From Hypomesus transpacificus (Eukaryota; Chordata; Actinopteri; Osmeriformes; Osmeridae), in assembly GCF_021917145.1 (NCBI RefSeq), contig NC_061070.1:10574078-10638077 (forward strand): a stretch of DNA of 64,000 bases. The letters are read 5' to 3'. This document shows positions 31,454 to 49,032 of the stretch, piece after piece (position 1 is the stretch's first letter; each line of letters begins with the position of its first letter). Below the pieces are notes generated by a model. That model did no database searches and was not told where the DNA came from. It saw only the letters and a program-made list of their open reading frames with translations. The position numbers and the translations under genes are program-made.

Positions 31454-33011
31454 ACACAAGAAGACCAAAGCAGAAAGGATGTCATACTGGCACTGGTGCT
31501 GAGGTTCAGACGTTGAAGCACTCTTTTCAAGTCCTCTCTTGCTTTCCAGTTCTCTGATCTACTGTTCTGTTCTCCTCACGCCTGTTAAAGGTCAAAGATA
31601 GCCGATGCTCACCTTTCAGAAGCCAGGGATATTTAATTGCTTGGTTGTAGTTTAAATTTACTATGGCTTCCATTAACTTGTGATTTAAAGGGCTTAACAA
31701 AGTACCTATAATACTACACTTGGGTGTTAATATAATATAATATATCAATATAAGGGTTTCTAACAGAACCCTTTTCAGGTCTGTATATTTCTATCTAGAA
31801 AGAACCCTTTCTCAGGTCAGAAATTACCAGCAGAACCTTACTGAGATTCTGTTTGTTTATACATATGATACTATACTGCACCCTTCTTGTTTAGAGTGTA
31901 TTAATACCAAATACTTGTGGTTTTGCTACACTTTGGTTACGGGTTAAAGTGTCACTTCTGTTGTCAATAATGTCTTCACTGTGTTTTTTCTTTTTCTCAA
32001 TAAGTCATTTAAGAGTTTGTAAATTTATTTTATGTTTGTCTTGAATATAATTTACAAGTTTTCCCAAAACAGATATTTTGACAAATATTTGAAGGAAATT
32101 TAGAGATCTTTTGATAGTGTTGAGATTTGATGAAATAGGGATTCTTACATGCCGTTTGTAACTAATAAACTATGCAATTGTGGATAATTGTCTGATGTAC
32201 TCCCTTTTTTCATACTGTTCTTTCTAAGTTGATGGTGGTTTAGGTTTGAATATAGCACTGATCATCTCTTAGTGGTTATACATAGGATTTAGTAAGGTTT
32301 AGTTGAGGAAAGAGTTGGCTGTGTGTATGTAAATGTGCCAAGACTGACCAGCGCACAGAATCATCTTCTTAGTGACTGAGCCAGGGCTGACCTGAAGCAG
32401 GAGATGTTATCTCCGATGCATTTCCTTTATTTCAAGAATCACTGACTTAGAAGTGTATTTAAAACTTGTAAGATGAACATTTTAAAAGGTGCTTGATCAA
32501 TGTACAACATTTTATGTCCCTGGTTAGTTATTGCAATTCAGGCTTTTCATTTGTGGAAGTACAATACTGGAGCAGTGTGTGAGCTGGATGAAAATGAAGA
32601 ATGTTTTCTGTCTGTTTTTTTGCATTTGATACAACTGTCATTGTGTCTCACTATGAAATCGAGTACAGAAAAGTTGTTGCAGAGATTATGTACATCATTT
32701 ATTATTCTAATAGAGGGGCTCTAGTCATGACTAAAATAAATTGAATAAACATTTCATACTAATTCACAAAAATAAATACATTTTTTAATTGTTAAAAGAC
32801 ATTTCTTTTAAACACTTTTTTAGTATCTTACTCACTCCATTATGGTCTACAGTTTAAATATTTCCCAACATACTGTATCAATAATAACACAAATGAGACA
32901 CTATGTATCTGTAAATGGACGGTTTGATACAACGAGATAAACTTTTCAGAGATGTATGAAGACTTACATTTGCTCTGCATCTAAGAGTCTCTTGTCTTAA
33001 TCACTAAGGCT
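31454..33011. other. Converging 3' ends of pcgf6 (+) and inaa (-)
   Basis: AT-rich, with no coding exon. AATAAA at 32164-32169 on the plus strand suits pcgf6 and implies a ~0.7 kb 3' UTR. On the minus strand AATAAA occurs at 32698-32703 (TTTATT on the plus strand), about 310 bp past the inaa stop, a candidate signal for that gene. The two transcripts would therefore end without overlapping. Confidence 0.5.
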
Positions 33012-35452
33012 CTACCCATTAGAGTTGATATCAGCCTCATCGTGCTTCTCCACTTTCTCCTCAGTGATCTCCTTGAAAGTCTCCTTCTGGGAGGTTTCTG
33101 TCTTACTGTGGGAGGAGCTGGACATACGTGCCTGGTAACCATAGTGACTGGTCCCATGGTTGGAAACAGTGAAGGACGTCCCTGTGCTGAAATGTGTCTC
33201 CTCCACCTCCAATAGTTTTCTAGCAAGAAAAGAAAGTATAATGTTGAGTTTTTCCAACACAATCAAATGATGGGTCCTCCTTAAACAGTTCCAGTAGTTA
33301 GTACCTGTAGGCAGCTATCTCGATGTCAAGAGCCATTTTGACACTGAGCAGATCCTGGTATTCTCTGAGGTGCTGAGTCATTTGGATCTTCATGTTGCGT
33401 AGTTCGCTATCCAGTTGGTTTATAGTATCCTGTTTCAATGGAAAATTAAATATATTAGAAATGTGAATGTAAAATAAGCAACCTCACTCTCACGGGAGTG
33501 TTTTATGGGCAGTTGCTCTCATGCATTGACTTCAATTGCAAGGCTAACGCTTATCAAGGGAGCGAATATGTTGTGAGTTCAATGACTGAAGACTGGTTCA
33601 TTCATATGGGAATTTCACACTTCACAGTATGACCTAGGTGTCAACTGTGTGACCCTCGTTCGAATTGTGTCAGATGTTTTGGACTAAAGGGATGGTGCGT
33701 GGGGTGGAGGGTAACACTAGCACAGGACTAAGTTCGTATTTTTCTCGGTCATGGAACCATTTGGACAGTGGTCTTACCTCTGCGTGCTTCATCTAATGAC
33801 AGGAGGTTTCAGGGAAAGGATTGGAAACCTTCTTGACCAAGGATGAAAAACGGATGATCACTAATCCGATTTGGTAAGGGTTAAGGTTTAGTCTGATATG
33901 GGGGTTAGTTTAGTCAAGTGCACTGCTCTCTCGTTAGTCTAGAGTAATTTATTTCGGTCAGACGACGACGTCACCTATTACGCAAATGCAAAAAGCCTAA
34001 ACGATAACCAATTTGACAACTAAATACTCCCATGATAAGCTTAAGCCTTACAATTGAAGTTATTCAATAGACGCATTACATAACCCTGCTGTGTGTCTGA
34101 CGTTAGAAAGCATCCATCAATAGGCATGGGCAGTCTTGCGCCACACGCGCTTGTTTCAGAACCATGGACAGAGACTCTGGTAGACTCCTGGTTCTGACGA
34201 CTGTTTCATCTTAAAGAGTTTGACTCAAAAGGTTAAGGCTTTGCGTAACCTAGTCACAGATTACAAATGCATGTATATCATGCGGATGGAATTTTGTTTT
34301 CGTCTGAATAAAATCATATTTGGATCCAAAATATTCTAATGTATGACTATAGCTGAGGTCAAAATAAACACGTTATAGCTATACCTGCATGCCTGCAATT
34401 TCCAAATTGCTTTCATCCTCAAGTTCTCTTATGCGTCGTTCTAAAGACTCGTTTGTGCCTTTAAGTGTCTCCATCTCAATGCTCTTGGACTGCAGTTGTC
34501 TTCTGAACTCGTTGGTCTCTTCTCTGCTGGCGCGAATAGCTTCGTTGCTCCTTGTGGCTTGTTCATTGAGATTGGCAAATTTGGTTTTGTACCACTCCTC
34601 CGCCGATTGCTGGTTTTTGGACGCGAGAACTTCGTACTGATTGCGGATCTCTTTCAGGGCCGAGGTCAGGTCGGGTTTGGCCAACTCTATTTCCACAGAC
34701 ACATTGGCTGCTTGCATTATACAGGTCAGCTCGGACACTTCTTCGTCGTGAGCCTTTCTCAGAAAAGCTATTTCGTTTAGAAGGGACTCAACCTTCCGCT
34801 CCAGGTCTAGTCGAGCTAAAGTAGCGTCGTCCACGTCCCTTTTGAAGGACCTCAGGGTTTGTTCGGCCTCCTCTCGTACTCTTACCTCCTCCTCAAATTT
34901 GGCGCGAAGCTTCTGGAACTCTTCCTCAATGTTATCCTTGTCGATGAGAATATGGGACTTTTCATTGCTTATCTCCTCTAACTGAAAGCGAAGCTCGCAT
35001 ATCTCGTGTTGGTATATGTCGGCTATGCGGGAGGGCTCTTGTTGCCTCTGACGTAGAGTTACCAACTCGACTTCTAAAACTTTGTTCTGCTGTTCGAGGC
35101 TTCGTACTTTTTCAATAAACATGGCAAAGCGATCGTTGAGACCCTGCAGCTGTTCCTTCTCGTTGGTTCGGGTGACTTTAAACTCATTGTTAAGAAAGTA
35201 GGTCTGAGTAAGGTCCAGACTGTCGCTGGGGACCGGCGAGAAAGAGGAAGACGGTCCAGACCTTCGGTTGTATCCCACAGAAGTTGATGCGTTGCGGGAC
35301 AGGGACAGTGACCTGCTGAGTCCGCCAGATGAGAAAGAACTGCAGCGCGACGAGGCAACACTCATTCGAGAGGGTGATGCTGAGAAACGAGGAGCATCCC
35401 CAAATATCTTTCGGTAGGACGAAGAAGCATGATGGTCAGATCCGTAGTTCAT
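33012..35452 (-). CDS. inaa: Alpha-internexin, type IV neuronal intermediate filament (3 exons)
   Basis: Alpha-internexin co-assembles with neurofilament proteins into 10-nm filaments of neuronal cytoplasm (family knowledge). Exons on the minus strand are 35452-34385, 33429-33305 and 33219-33012: 1401 nt, 466 aa (human 499). The head begins [19 protein letters not shown], like human [21 protein letters not shown]. The rod starts near residue 98 with [20 protein letters not shown], includes [16 protein letters not shown] and [17 protein letters not shown], and ends in exon 3. Three exons with one very large first exon is the usual INA layout. The end-of-rod motif reads [13 protein letters not shown] where most family members have YRKLLEGEETRFS. 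The tail is short and lacks the Glu-rich stretch of human INA. The a-paralogue symbol is a guess; a tree would be needed to separate inaa from inab. Confidence 0.92.
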
Positions 35453-35527
35453 TTTGCAGTGAACAAATTAGATACAGGGGATTTAGCAGGTGCTTAAAAA
35501 GCCTCGGACCGACCCAATTACGCACAG

Positions 35528-35533
35528 TATATA
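35528..35533 (-). promoter_or_regulatory. Candidate TATA box of inaa
   Basis: TATATA lies 76-81 bp upstream of the inaa start codon on the minus strand. If used, it would give a 5' UTR of roughly 50 bp. Type IV filament genes do not all depend on TATA boxes, so this is only positional inference. Confidence 0.25.
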
Positions 35534-35719
35534 GACAAGCTATAATAAGCCATACCTATCCTTGTATTTAGCGCAGTCATTTGTATTAGCCTACTATACT
35601 AAACAAGCACACATTGTTACCTGAGCAAAATAGTGAAAAAAATGTTCCCTTTAGGCCTACTTCCTTTCTGCTCACGCGGCCTTCACCCATGCGTAAAAAC
35701 AATGGAACTGTCCACTTGT

Positions 35720-35752
35720 CACCACCACCACCACCACCACCACCACCACCAC
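35720..35752. repeat. (CAC)11 trinucleotide repeat
   Basis: Eleven uninterrupted CAC units about 0.27 kb upstream of the inaa start codon, outside any coding exon. Likely length-variable. Confidence 0.95.
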
Positions 35753-35923
35753 GAAGACGGCAATTTAGATCACCCAACACACAAAAACGGTAGAAAAGTC
35801 GCACAATTACATTGCTAAACCTCAAGTCCAAAATAAATGTTTCAAATGCACAAGTGCTACCCCGAAGAAGCTGTATTACGTAATAACGACTGCATCACAC
35901 AACACTAAAGTGTTAGGACTGGG

Positions 35924-36115
35924 GTCAGATGGCTGAGCGGTAAGGGAGTCGGGGTATTAATCAGAAAGGTTGTTGATTCGATTCCCGGCCGTGTAAAATG
36001 ACGTTGTGTCCTTGGGCAAGGCACTTCACCCTACTTGCCTCGGGGAGAATGTCCCTGTACTTACTGTAAGTCGCTCTGGATACGAGCGTCTGCTAAATGA
36101 CTAAATGTAATTGTA
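35924..36115 (+). mobile_element. tRNA-Leu-like SINE (second copy)
   Basis: Aligns along its whole length with the pcgf6 intron 1 copy: A-box TGGCTGAGCGG, B-box region ATTCGATTCCCGGCC, the shared CCTTGGGCAAGGCACTTCAC, and the tail GTCGCTCTGGATACGAGCG then CTGCTAAATGACTAAATG. I see no clear target-site duplication, so this copy is probably older. It lies between inaa and nt5c2. Confidence 0.88.
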
Positions 36116-37927
36116 GGCCTAACCAAAAACGTAAATAGGCCTAGGCCTACTAACCATGTAGCTTACATTACACATAAAGACAAATGTAACCCAACCCGAC
36201 CGAAGGCTACGGGCTACAGCGCTTTCCGACCTCGAAATCTGTCTAATAGGCCTATAGGTAGGCTCAGGCTAAACCTCTTAATAAACAGTTTGGCCTACCT
36301 TTTTGAAAGATGACAAAATAAACAGCTTTCAACTAAATTAAACAGTCTATAGTTTTCTTAAGGTAGCACTGTATTTGCCATGCATGGAGCTAGGCCTAAT
36401 AGGCTAATTTCAGGTTAAGATATTCTAGGAGGAATTCAAGAAAAAGGCTATTTGGACTGTCCAAACCACCGGCCATAATGGCCAATGCCCCCAAGCCAAG
36501 GCATGGTTGTGGGTCACACATTTAATAATTCCTAAATCACGGTGAATCACGTGAAATCACGACGTGAATTACGCAAAGGTCTACTCATCTGTAGCCTATA
36601 GGCAGGCCCAAACGGAATACAAGGGCGCAGAATTCCGACGAAAACCCGCGGATTTTCAAGTTTAAAGCATTGGTCTGAGGCAAAATGTAAATACACGTTT
36701 CAACTCATATTACGTCTCTATTAAAATGTTAGCCAAAAATGCTAAGAATTGAAAAGGAAACATTTATCGACCAACATCATTACAGCAGGAGACAGGGCCA
36801 GGGAGTTTTCAGCCGATCTTTATGAGGATAGATCAATACTTTTTTGCAAAGTCTGTCAACATTCAATCGACCATATTCGCGTCAAACTGTTGTGGAACAT
36901 CTTTCGGTCGCTCCGACATAAGAACAAGAAGGCTGGCGAAATTCCGCTAAAAGCAAGCTATAAATAGGCTTAGGCTATAGCGGATACAAATATTCTCCAA
37001 TACCTCACGCTACATTCATTTTACTCTAGGTGTCGAGGTCGTCATTGTTTTAAAATATATATGCTTTACACACAGTTATTAGTCTTTGTAGCCTGTATAT
37101 TTTTTTAGGACCCCGGACCCATTCAATTTGACTCTGCCACACAGACTTTATGAAGAAGACATGCACAGAGAACGCTCTGACATGCCGCCACATCTTTCCG
37201 CATTGTGATGACGTCGTCGCCTCAACCTTGATATATTAAATCTAGATTACACCACTTTTATTGTTTCTTTCTTTATTTATTATTTCCCTTCTTTAGTAAA
37301 GCCTTGCTTGAGTGTAAAAGTTACTAATAGCAGTAGTCAACGTCGAGAGAAACTCTGCTGTCAAACTGTAAGTTTATCGAGGTCACAACTTCGTGTTGTG
37401 TGTCTTTGATACATTCTGTGTTTGTTCTATTTCTATCTGCAACAGGTTCAGTCTTTGCGCATTGGTCGAGGTAGGTTGTCTCGTTCCCCGACTGTATTTA
37501 TTTAGCTTTTAATGGATAATGCAACGCTGACTAAACCACACAGGTATTTTTCAGTTTTGATATATTTTGTTGGTGCGTATATTGAACGGTTGAACATGAA
37601 GACGGCCCGCTCGACCTCCTTGTTGTAGGCTAGTTGCAACAACTAAGCTAGGCTAGCAGCAGCAGTAGCACAACAACCAAGCCATATACTAGCTACTGTT
37701 TAGCTGTGATCGCTTCTATCCAATCTCGGCAGCTATCTCGACATTGCCCTTGTTTTTAGACCTAAATGCTACAAACCCTGCTTGCGAGCTAAAAAAAACA
37801 GATATTGCGGAACTAAACGAACATTTTAGAAAACGAACCATCTGCCCGGATAGAAGCTTATCAATTGTGCTTTAGCTGAAACTTATTCTGTGACCTATAT
37901 TGTCAGAAATAATTGCTACGGTTCAAG

Positions 37928-43887
<5,960 letters not shown>

Positions 43888-46040
43888 AGAGAGGAGAGGA
43901 ACAGGAGGAATGGAGAGGTCAGGAGTAGGCTGGGAGAGGAGGAGGAGGAGGAAGGGGAAGAGTCGAGAGAGGAGGAAGAGTAGGGTGGTGGAGCGGTAGA
44001 AAAGGAGAAGTAGGAGGAGTCTGGTAGGCTCATGTTTTGAGGTTGCAGCACACATGAGAGGAGGCTCATGGTGTACCGTATGAGCACAGTTACCAAATGT
44101 CCTGGTGAAATAATGGGGTTGAAACGAGAATGAAAATAAAGGATTATTCCTTGAATAAGTATGGTAAACCCTATCCTGCAAACATGAATATTTGACCGTC
44201 TGTATATATTCATTAAGGCTCACTCCATTTATTTTGTTACTCCTTTTTTTTTTTTTTTTTTTTTTTTACTGAGAAGATCTGAGTGGATGTATTTTTGTAA
44301 CTCCATACACCATACCTCTGCAAACAGTTGGAGGTGACTAGGGTTACTGGTGTCCCCTTACCCTGCCTGCATCCCTCGCCGCAGCCCGTACTCTTTAACA
44401 CTCCTCCAAGCAATGCACCCCTCCAGCAGTGTGCCATAGTTGAACCTTCATCCTTTGCTCACCGACTGCCCTAAATAAGGAATGTATCCTTGGTTAATAT
44501 TTGAACCCTTAACAGACTTAGCTAATATGGAGGAACGGTTACTTTTCTACAAACGTGTGTATGATTATGTACAAGCCGTGGTACACGCTGTGGGTGGAAT
44601 TTGATAAATAGAAATATCGCATTACACGCAGCAGCAACAGGTCCAAAGTAGCCTGGCATTCCATAGGCTGAATTCTGCACTAGAGATCATTCAATAGCAT
44701 CTGATTACCAGCACTGGGAAGGCTCCTCCTATTGGCTTACGTAACAGACTGAGAATGCTTGCTTGTATCTCATCCACTCAGTTAACTTACATTAATATTT
44801 CAACCCTTCTATCCACAGACTGCAGACCAGGGCAGTATTGTGAAGTATCGTGTATCACTTCACTTCCCTCTATGAGTGGGTCACTGCTTGGTCACTGCTG
44901 ACTGTGTCCTGCCTCCGAGTCTTGTACGTGGATGTAAATGTACTACTGCAGCTTGTTTCTGAGTGTCGTTTCATAGCTATCGAAAGAGAAACTATCCAGG
45001 AGAAAGGTGCTTGTCGTGTTACTGTATGAATCCTAAAGGAATGTATTTGCGCTAGCCGCTAGGCTGCTAAATTGGGGTGGGTTGGTTGCTGCTTGTGACG
45101 TTGCCTTAACGGATGCCATGTTTTCTGCCTGCCAGCCTTTCTCCATTTAGCTGCAGTACTTGTCACCGTGTCGTGCAGATGCTGAATTGTCAGCAAATTG
45201 GAACATGTAGGCTAAAGCACTGGGCTTTGCTAAACTCTGAATTGCATTTTGTTTTTGCTTTAACAAAATAAAACTGTAACTGCTCATTTTCTATGTTGGC
45301 ATTTGTTTTAAAGACACTTGTAAACCTCAACCATGTGACTTGGGTCCTCTCAAGTTCAGTTTTTCTTTTGTATTTATGCTGTTTGGACAGCATTCTTTTA
45401 AGAGAGGTGAAATTCTGCACTGCCAGAAAAGTCCTTTGACTTCAGCTATCATTGAGGTACAGACCACTTTGTACTGGAGAATTAATGTTGGATTGTTTGT
45501 GGTATTTTGTGGTCCATGAACTGCTTCAAGTTGCCTTAGCTTCCTCCCCAACCCCCCCCAAAAAGGTTTGTCTAACTTCCCTATGCTGGTCAAAGGTTGT
45601 GAAAAGGGATCATGTTAGTGTAATGTAAATGCACAGATCAATGGGGGTTTATTTTTTTATATAGTTTTAACTTGAATTTCTTGACTGTAAAGCAGTGTCC
45701 TGTTTGTTTGGATGTTTTATATGAGAAAAACTCAACGGGGTTGCATTAAAATACAGATTTCTACCTGATGAAAGTCCTGCTGTAGAAAAGCAAGTTGCCA
45801 ATCGGTGTGATCTTTATTGTGATTTGCTCTTAATCATGCAGTGGCATACTTTGTGTGCATGCTCTGTTGAAATTGATGTATCATTTAAATTGAATAATAT
45901 TTGGAGCAATTTGGACAGATTAGAACTGTTTTCTTGTTACTAATGATCAATAACCTAAAGAGAGTTGCCTTACTTTTCCATGCATGCACTGCTGTTTTTA
46001 AGTTTTGTTTCTAAGCATGCTAAGTTCTCTTTCAAATAAA
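43888..46040 (+). other. nt5c2 3' UTR region
   Basis: Begins with ~100 bp of purine-rich GGA/GAGG sequence continuing from the acidic-tail codons. AATAAA signals occur at 44135-44140, 45267-45272 and 46035-46040, so short and long 3' UTRs are possible. A T-tract of about 23 bases lies at 44246-44268. No coding exon is seen. Confidence 0.55.
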
Positions 46041-47623
46041 GTGTATTGTTCTGAGTACCCTTCCAAGGAGTCCTATATTGTGAAACAGGCCTCTTCCTTA
46101 AGCCCCTAAGTCATTCACTCAATGTTTGGCTCCCCCTGATGGAACAAAACATCTACATGGGACCTACACAAAAATAGACATGCCCCAGTGTGGTTTTGTG
46201 ATTGAGGGAATGTGATTGGTCAGTCCTCGGCATACATTTGGTTTATTTGAGCCGTACCACCATGGTTGTGTTTTGTTGGTGAATGAGGTTCTACTAGTCA
46301 TGTAGGTCTCCTGCCATTTGTCTTGGTGTGAATGATATGCTCAGTAAAATGGGAGCTTACTGGGGAGTGCTACAGCCCGTATGCACCCACAGGCCGGTGT
46401 AGGAGAAAACGTGGAGGGAAGAGTACAATTAAATGTACACAGAAATACTCAAATGTAATGTACAGTGGGATTTGAGGTTTATTTCAACCTCTGCCAATGG
46501 CCCTGACCATATGTCCTTGGAGCCTGTTAAGATAAAAATTTTGCAGGAGGATGAACATCCTCTCATGTTCAAGGCTTTCGACGTTGGCTTCTATACAGCA
46601 ACTGATAGCAGTGATTTTTCAACTAAGGAAGTTGGCATTCTTTCACATTGTCATCCCAAACACCTAAATGTCCAAAAGTCACTGTTAATCAGACGCAATC
46701 AAATGTTTTCCTTAGTGTCATCAAATGATCTCAACTGACAACAATTGTCAGTCGTGTAGACAGTATCAATACAAAATGGTATAAAGAGATTATACTTAAG
46801 ACTTATACAGCAATGTATCAAACAGCCCTCACAACCTCAAATTCATCCTTGACACTGGGTGCACCACAGCTAGTTGTCTTTGTCTAAGTAACATAGGACA
46901 CATCCAACACTGTGTTTTGGACTACTCCCAATACATTTTTGAAACACGGCTCTGATTTCACCTTTGTGTAAGATGCAACACATGGCATTTACCTTCAGTG
47001 TTGAGGGGAGTGTTGAGATGGTCTTCCAGGGTTAACTTTCTAGGCCAGCCAGCTGCCTAGCCTCCAAAATACTGATACCGTGTTGTGGAGACTGAACTGC
47101 AGCACGCACTTTCTACTAACGGATACACAAAGTAAACGCTACAGCTCAGAGGAGCAAATACAATTTTATTGAGTCCTCCTTTAATGCATACACAGAGGGA
47201 AGTGCTTGCTTCCAAGCTTCTAGGTCTCTCAAAGAAGCAATGATTCCAATCATGCTTTAGTACACCCTCTGTAGCGCTTTGAATCGTTTCTTGTTTTTTC
47301 TTGTAGTCTTTGTGTAACAAGTTAAACATCAGGCAAAACAGTTCCAGGGTGTCATAAGATAATCACACCCGTTTTAACAATGGTCAGCCACATGTGTCCA
47401 AGTAGAAGTTGCAACCCTGAAATTAAAGTTAAAATAAACTATTTAAAATGTGAACTCAAGCTGTTGCGGTACTGCCCCAGCATGTCTGAAAGAGCATGCA
47501 CACTAACCCAGTGAGCTAACAGGGGAGCCCTGCTTTCTTCTGGTTTTCTGACACCCCAACTCTGAAGGTTGTTACAACTAGATATTTCAATGTCAAATTT
47601 TTATATTGAGTGGAGATTGTTAT

Positions 47624-47690
47624 GATCCCTGATAGCTCAGTGGTTAAGGATCAGGCTACTGAGTGAGGAGTAGTGTGTTTAAATCTGGCT
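47624..47690 (+). mobile_element. Degenerate tRNA-like SINE head or tRNA pseudogene
   Basis: GATAGCTCAGTGGTTAAGGA carries a good A-box (TAGCTCAGTGG). About 35 bp on, TGTTTAAATCT is a weak B-box. No cloverleaf pairing is convincing, so it is not a functional tRNA gene. It differs from the Leu-like SINE family seen elsewhere in the window. Confidence 0.4.
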
Positions 47691-48050
47691 AAATCTTCTA
47701 ACAGCTCATTTTTTACTCTTGGATTTATAAATAAAACTTGATTTATAAATAATGATGGTCCACATGCTTACCCACAGAGGTTTCCTGCAAAGTTACTTTC
47801 TACAAGGCGGTGTAATTGCCCTTATGACACTACTAAATGCCAATGTACGTTTTGTTTCTGCTAATGCCAAGTTATAAAACAGAATACTCTGCCTTCTAAT
47901 CATGCTTACAAAACAAGTGAAAGTTTGCTTAAGGATTTCTAAGAAGTCATAAAAAAATACAGTGACGATAAGTAGGCTTCTCTTGAATAGACTTATTTAT
48001 TTCTGCAACACAGTTAAATATAAAACATAAATGTACAGCTTACCGGCTAT

Positions 48051-48401
48051 TAGGGGTGGGAATCTTTTGGTACCTCAAGATTAAATTTTTTTTCAAATTG
48101 CGATTCAATATGTGTGTAACCGGTGTGAATCGGTGAAACTCACTCCTCAGGTATGTAATGGGCAAATAGCTAGCTTTTCTTTGGCGTAGCTGGTAGTGGT
48201 GGCGCTTGGGAAGTCAGAGATGATGTGTTCGACCCTCGGTGAAGGGTGGACACAGTCCGGAAAAGTCTGACGGAACTGGAAAGACCACGTCCGTGATATA
48301 CCGTCACATATGCTTATATAAAAAGAAATTGTAAATCGATGTGAATCGCTAGAAGACTGAATCGCGATACATATGTGAATCGATTTTTTCCCCCACCCCT
48401 A
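48051..48401. mobile_element. Terminal-inverted-repeat element (hAT-like MITE), possibly with a nested insert
   Basis: TAGGGGTGGGAATC at 48051-48064 faces GATTTTTTCCCCCACCCCTA at 48382-48401, imperfect inverted termini of a type frequent in fish hAT-derived MITEs. Inside both halves are GTGAATCG-type motifs. The centre (about 48170-48300) is different in composition and includes TGGCGTAGCTGGTAGTGG and TGTTCGACCC, which look like tRNA A- and B-boxes, so a small SINE may have inserted into the element. I see no matching target-site duplication outside the termini. Confidence 0.55.
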
Positions 48402-48528
48402 ATACTTAGTGCTTAATGAAATTAAATTACGTGACTAATGTGATTGCTTTATCTGTAAATTAAAATAATGCTTTTTCAATAATTGCATTCATTGAAATAA
48501 AGTTTTTTTTCAGAATTTCTATAATTTT

Positions 48529-48725
48529 CATATTTTTGGGGAAATGTGTGGTGGAAGTCTTAAATTTCAATCTTTATGGTCTTAAAATGTCCTTAAAAGC
48601 CTTAAAAGGTCTTAAATTTGACTTACAGGGTCATATTTTTGGGGAAATGCGTGGTGTAAGTCTTATATTTCAATCTTATGGTCTTAAAATGTCCTTAAAA
48701 GGTCTTAAACTTGACTTACTGAAAC
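48529..48725. repeat. Two tandem copies of a ~103-bp unit
   Basis: CATATTTTTGGGGAAATG at 48529 recurs at 48632, and the following text (GTGGTG, AAGTCTTA, TTTCAATCTT, TATGGTCTTAAAATGTCC) repeats in step. Copies differ by several substitutions and a short indel. The unit is rich in CTTAAA. I do not assign it to a named family. Confidence 0.85.
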
Positions 48726-49032
48726 CTGCATGAACCCTGCAGTGACACTTGAATCCATTAAAATTAACATGTTTTTCTTTCCAAGAAAACAATTTTACAA
48801 TGCAGTCTTGGTGTGTTCAGAAGTCCATTGTATGAACAGTTGGTTGTGGTTTGGGCTGCTAGGCAACTCTGTACACCCGAGTAGCACATGCATTCATCTT
48901 TCTCATACTAGCACCTTATTCCACCACAATTCAACAGGCAGTTCAAAAATTGTTGCTGCATAGGAATCAGTGTTTATGGAGATTCTTCCAACTCCAGAGA
49001 CAAATGCTGCTCTCCTTCACATAAGTAGCTCA

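Larger units (their letters stand above)
35453..37927. other. Divergent inaa-nt5c2 intergenic region
   Basis: Contains the upstream regions of inaa (leftward) and nt5c2 (rightward), a (CAC)11 repeat and a tRNA-headed SINE. No extra coding exon is supported. A noncoding nt5c2 first exon is likely somewhere in 37.2-37.9 kb, but I cannot place its ends. Short runs of AGGCCTA around 36.1-36.4 kb look like simple local repetition. Confidence 0.5.
46041..49032. other. nt5c2-borcs7 spacer, repeat-rich
   Basis: In human the equivalent interval holds CNNM2 and AS3MT; here I find neither. It contains a degenerate tRNA-like remnant near 47.6 kb, a terminal-inverted-repeat element at 48.05-48.40 kb and a tandem ~103-bp duplication at 48.53-48.72 kb. 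A 101-codon open frame at 46433-46738 has no recognisable family and no splice context, so it is not called. The right end should include the borcs7 3' UTR. Confidence 0.55.

Noticed and set aside
46433-46738. 101-codon open frame between nt5c2 and borcs7
   Set aside because: Balanced composition made it worth a look, but no domain, no exon context and no relation to cnnm2 or as3mt could be seen.
47624-47690. Functional tRNA gene
   Set aside because: A good A-box but a poor B-box and no convincing cloverleaf or anticodon stem; kept only as a SINE or pseudogene remnant.
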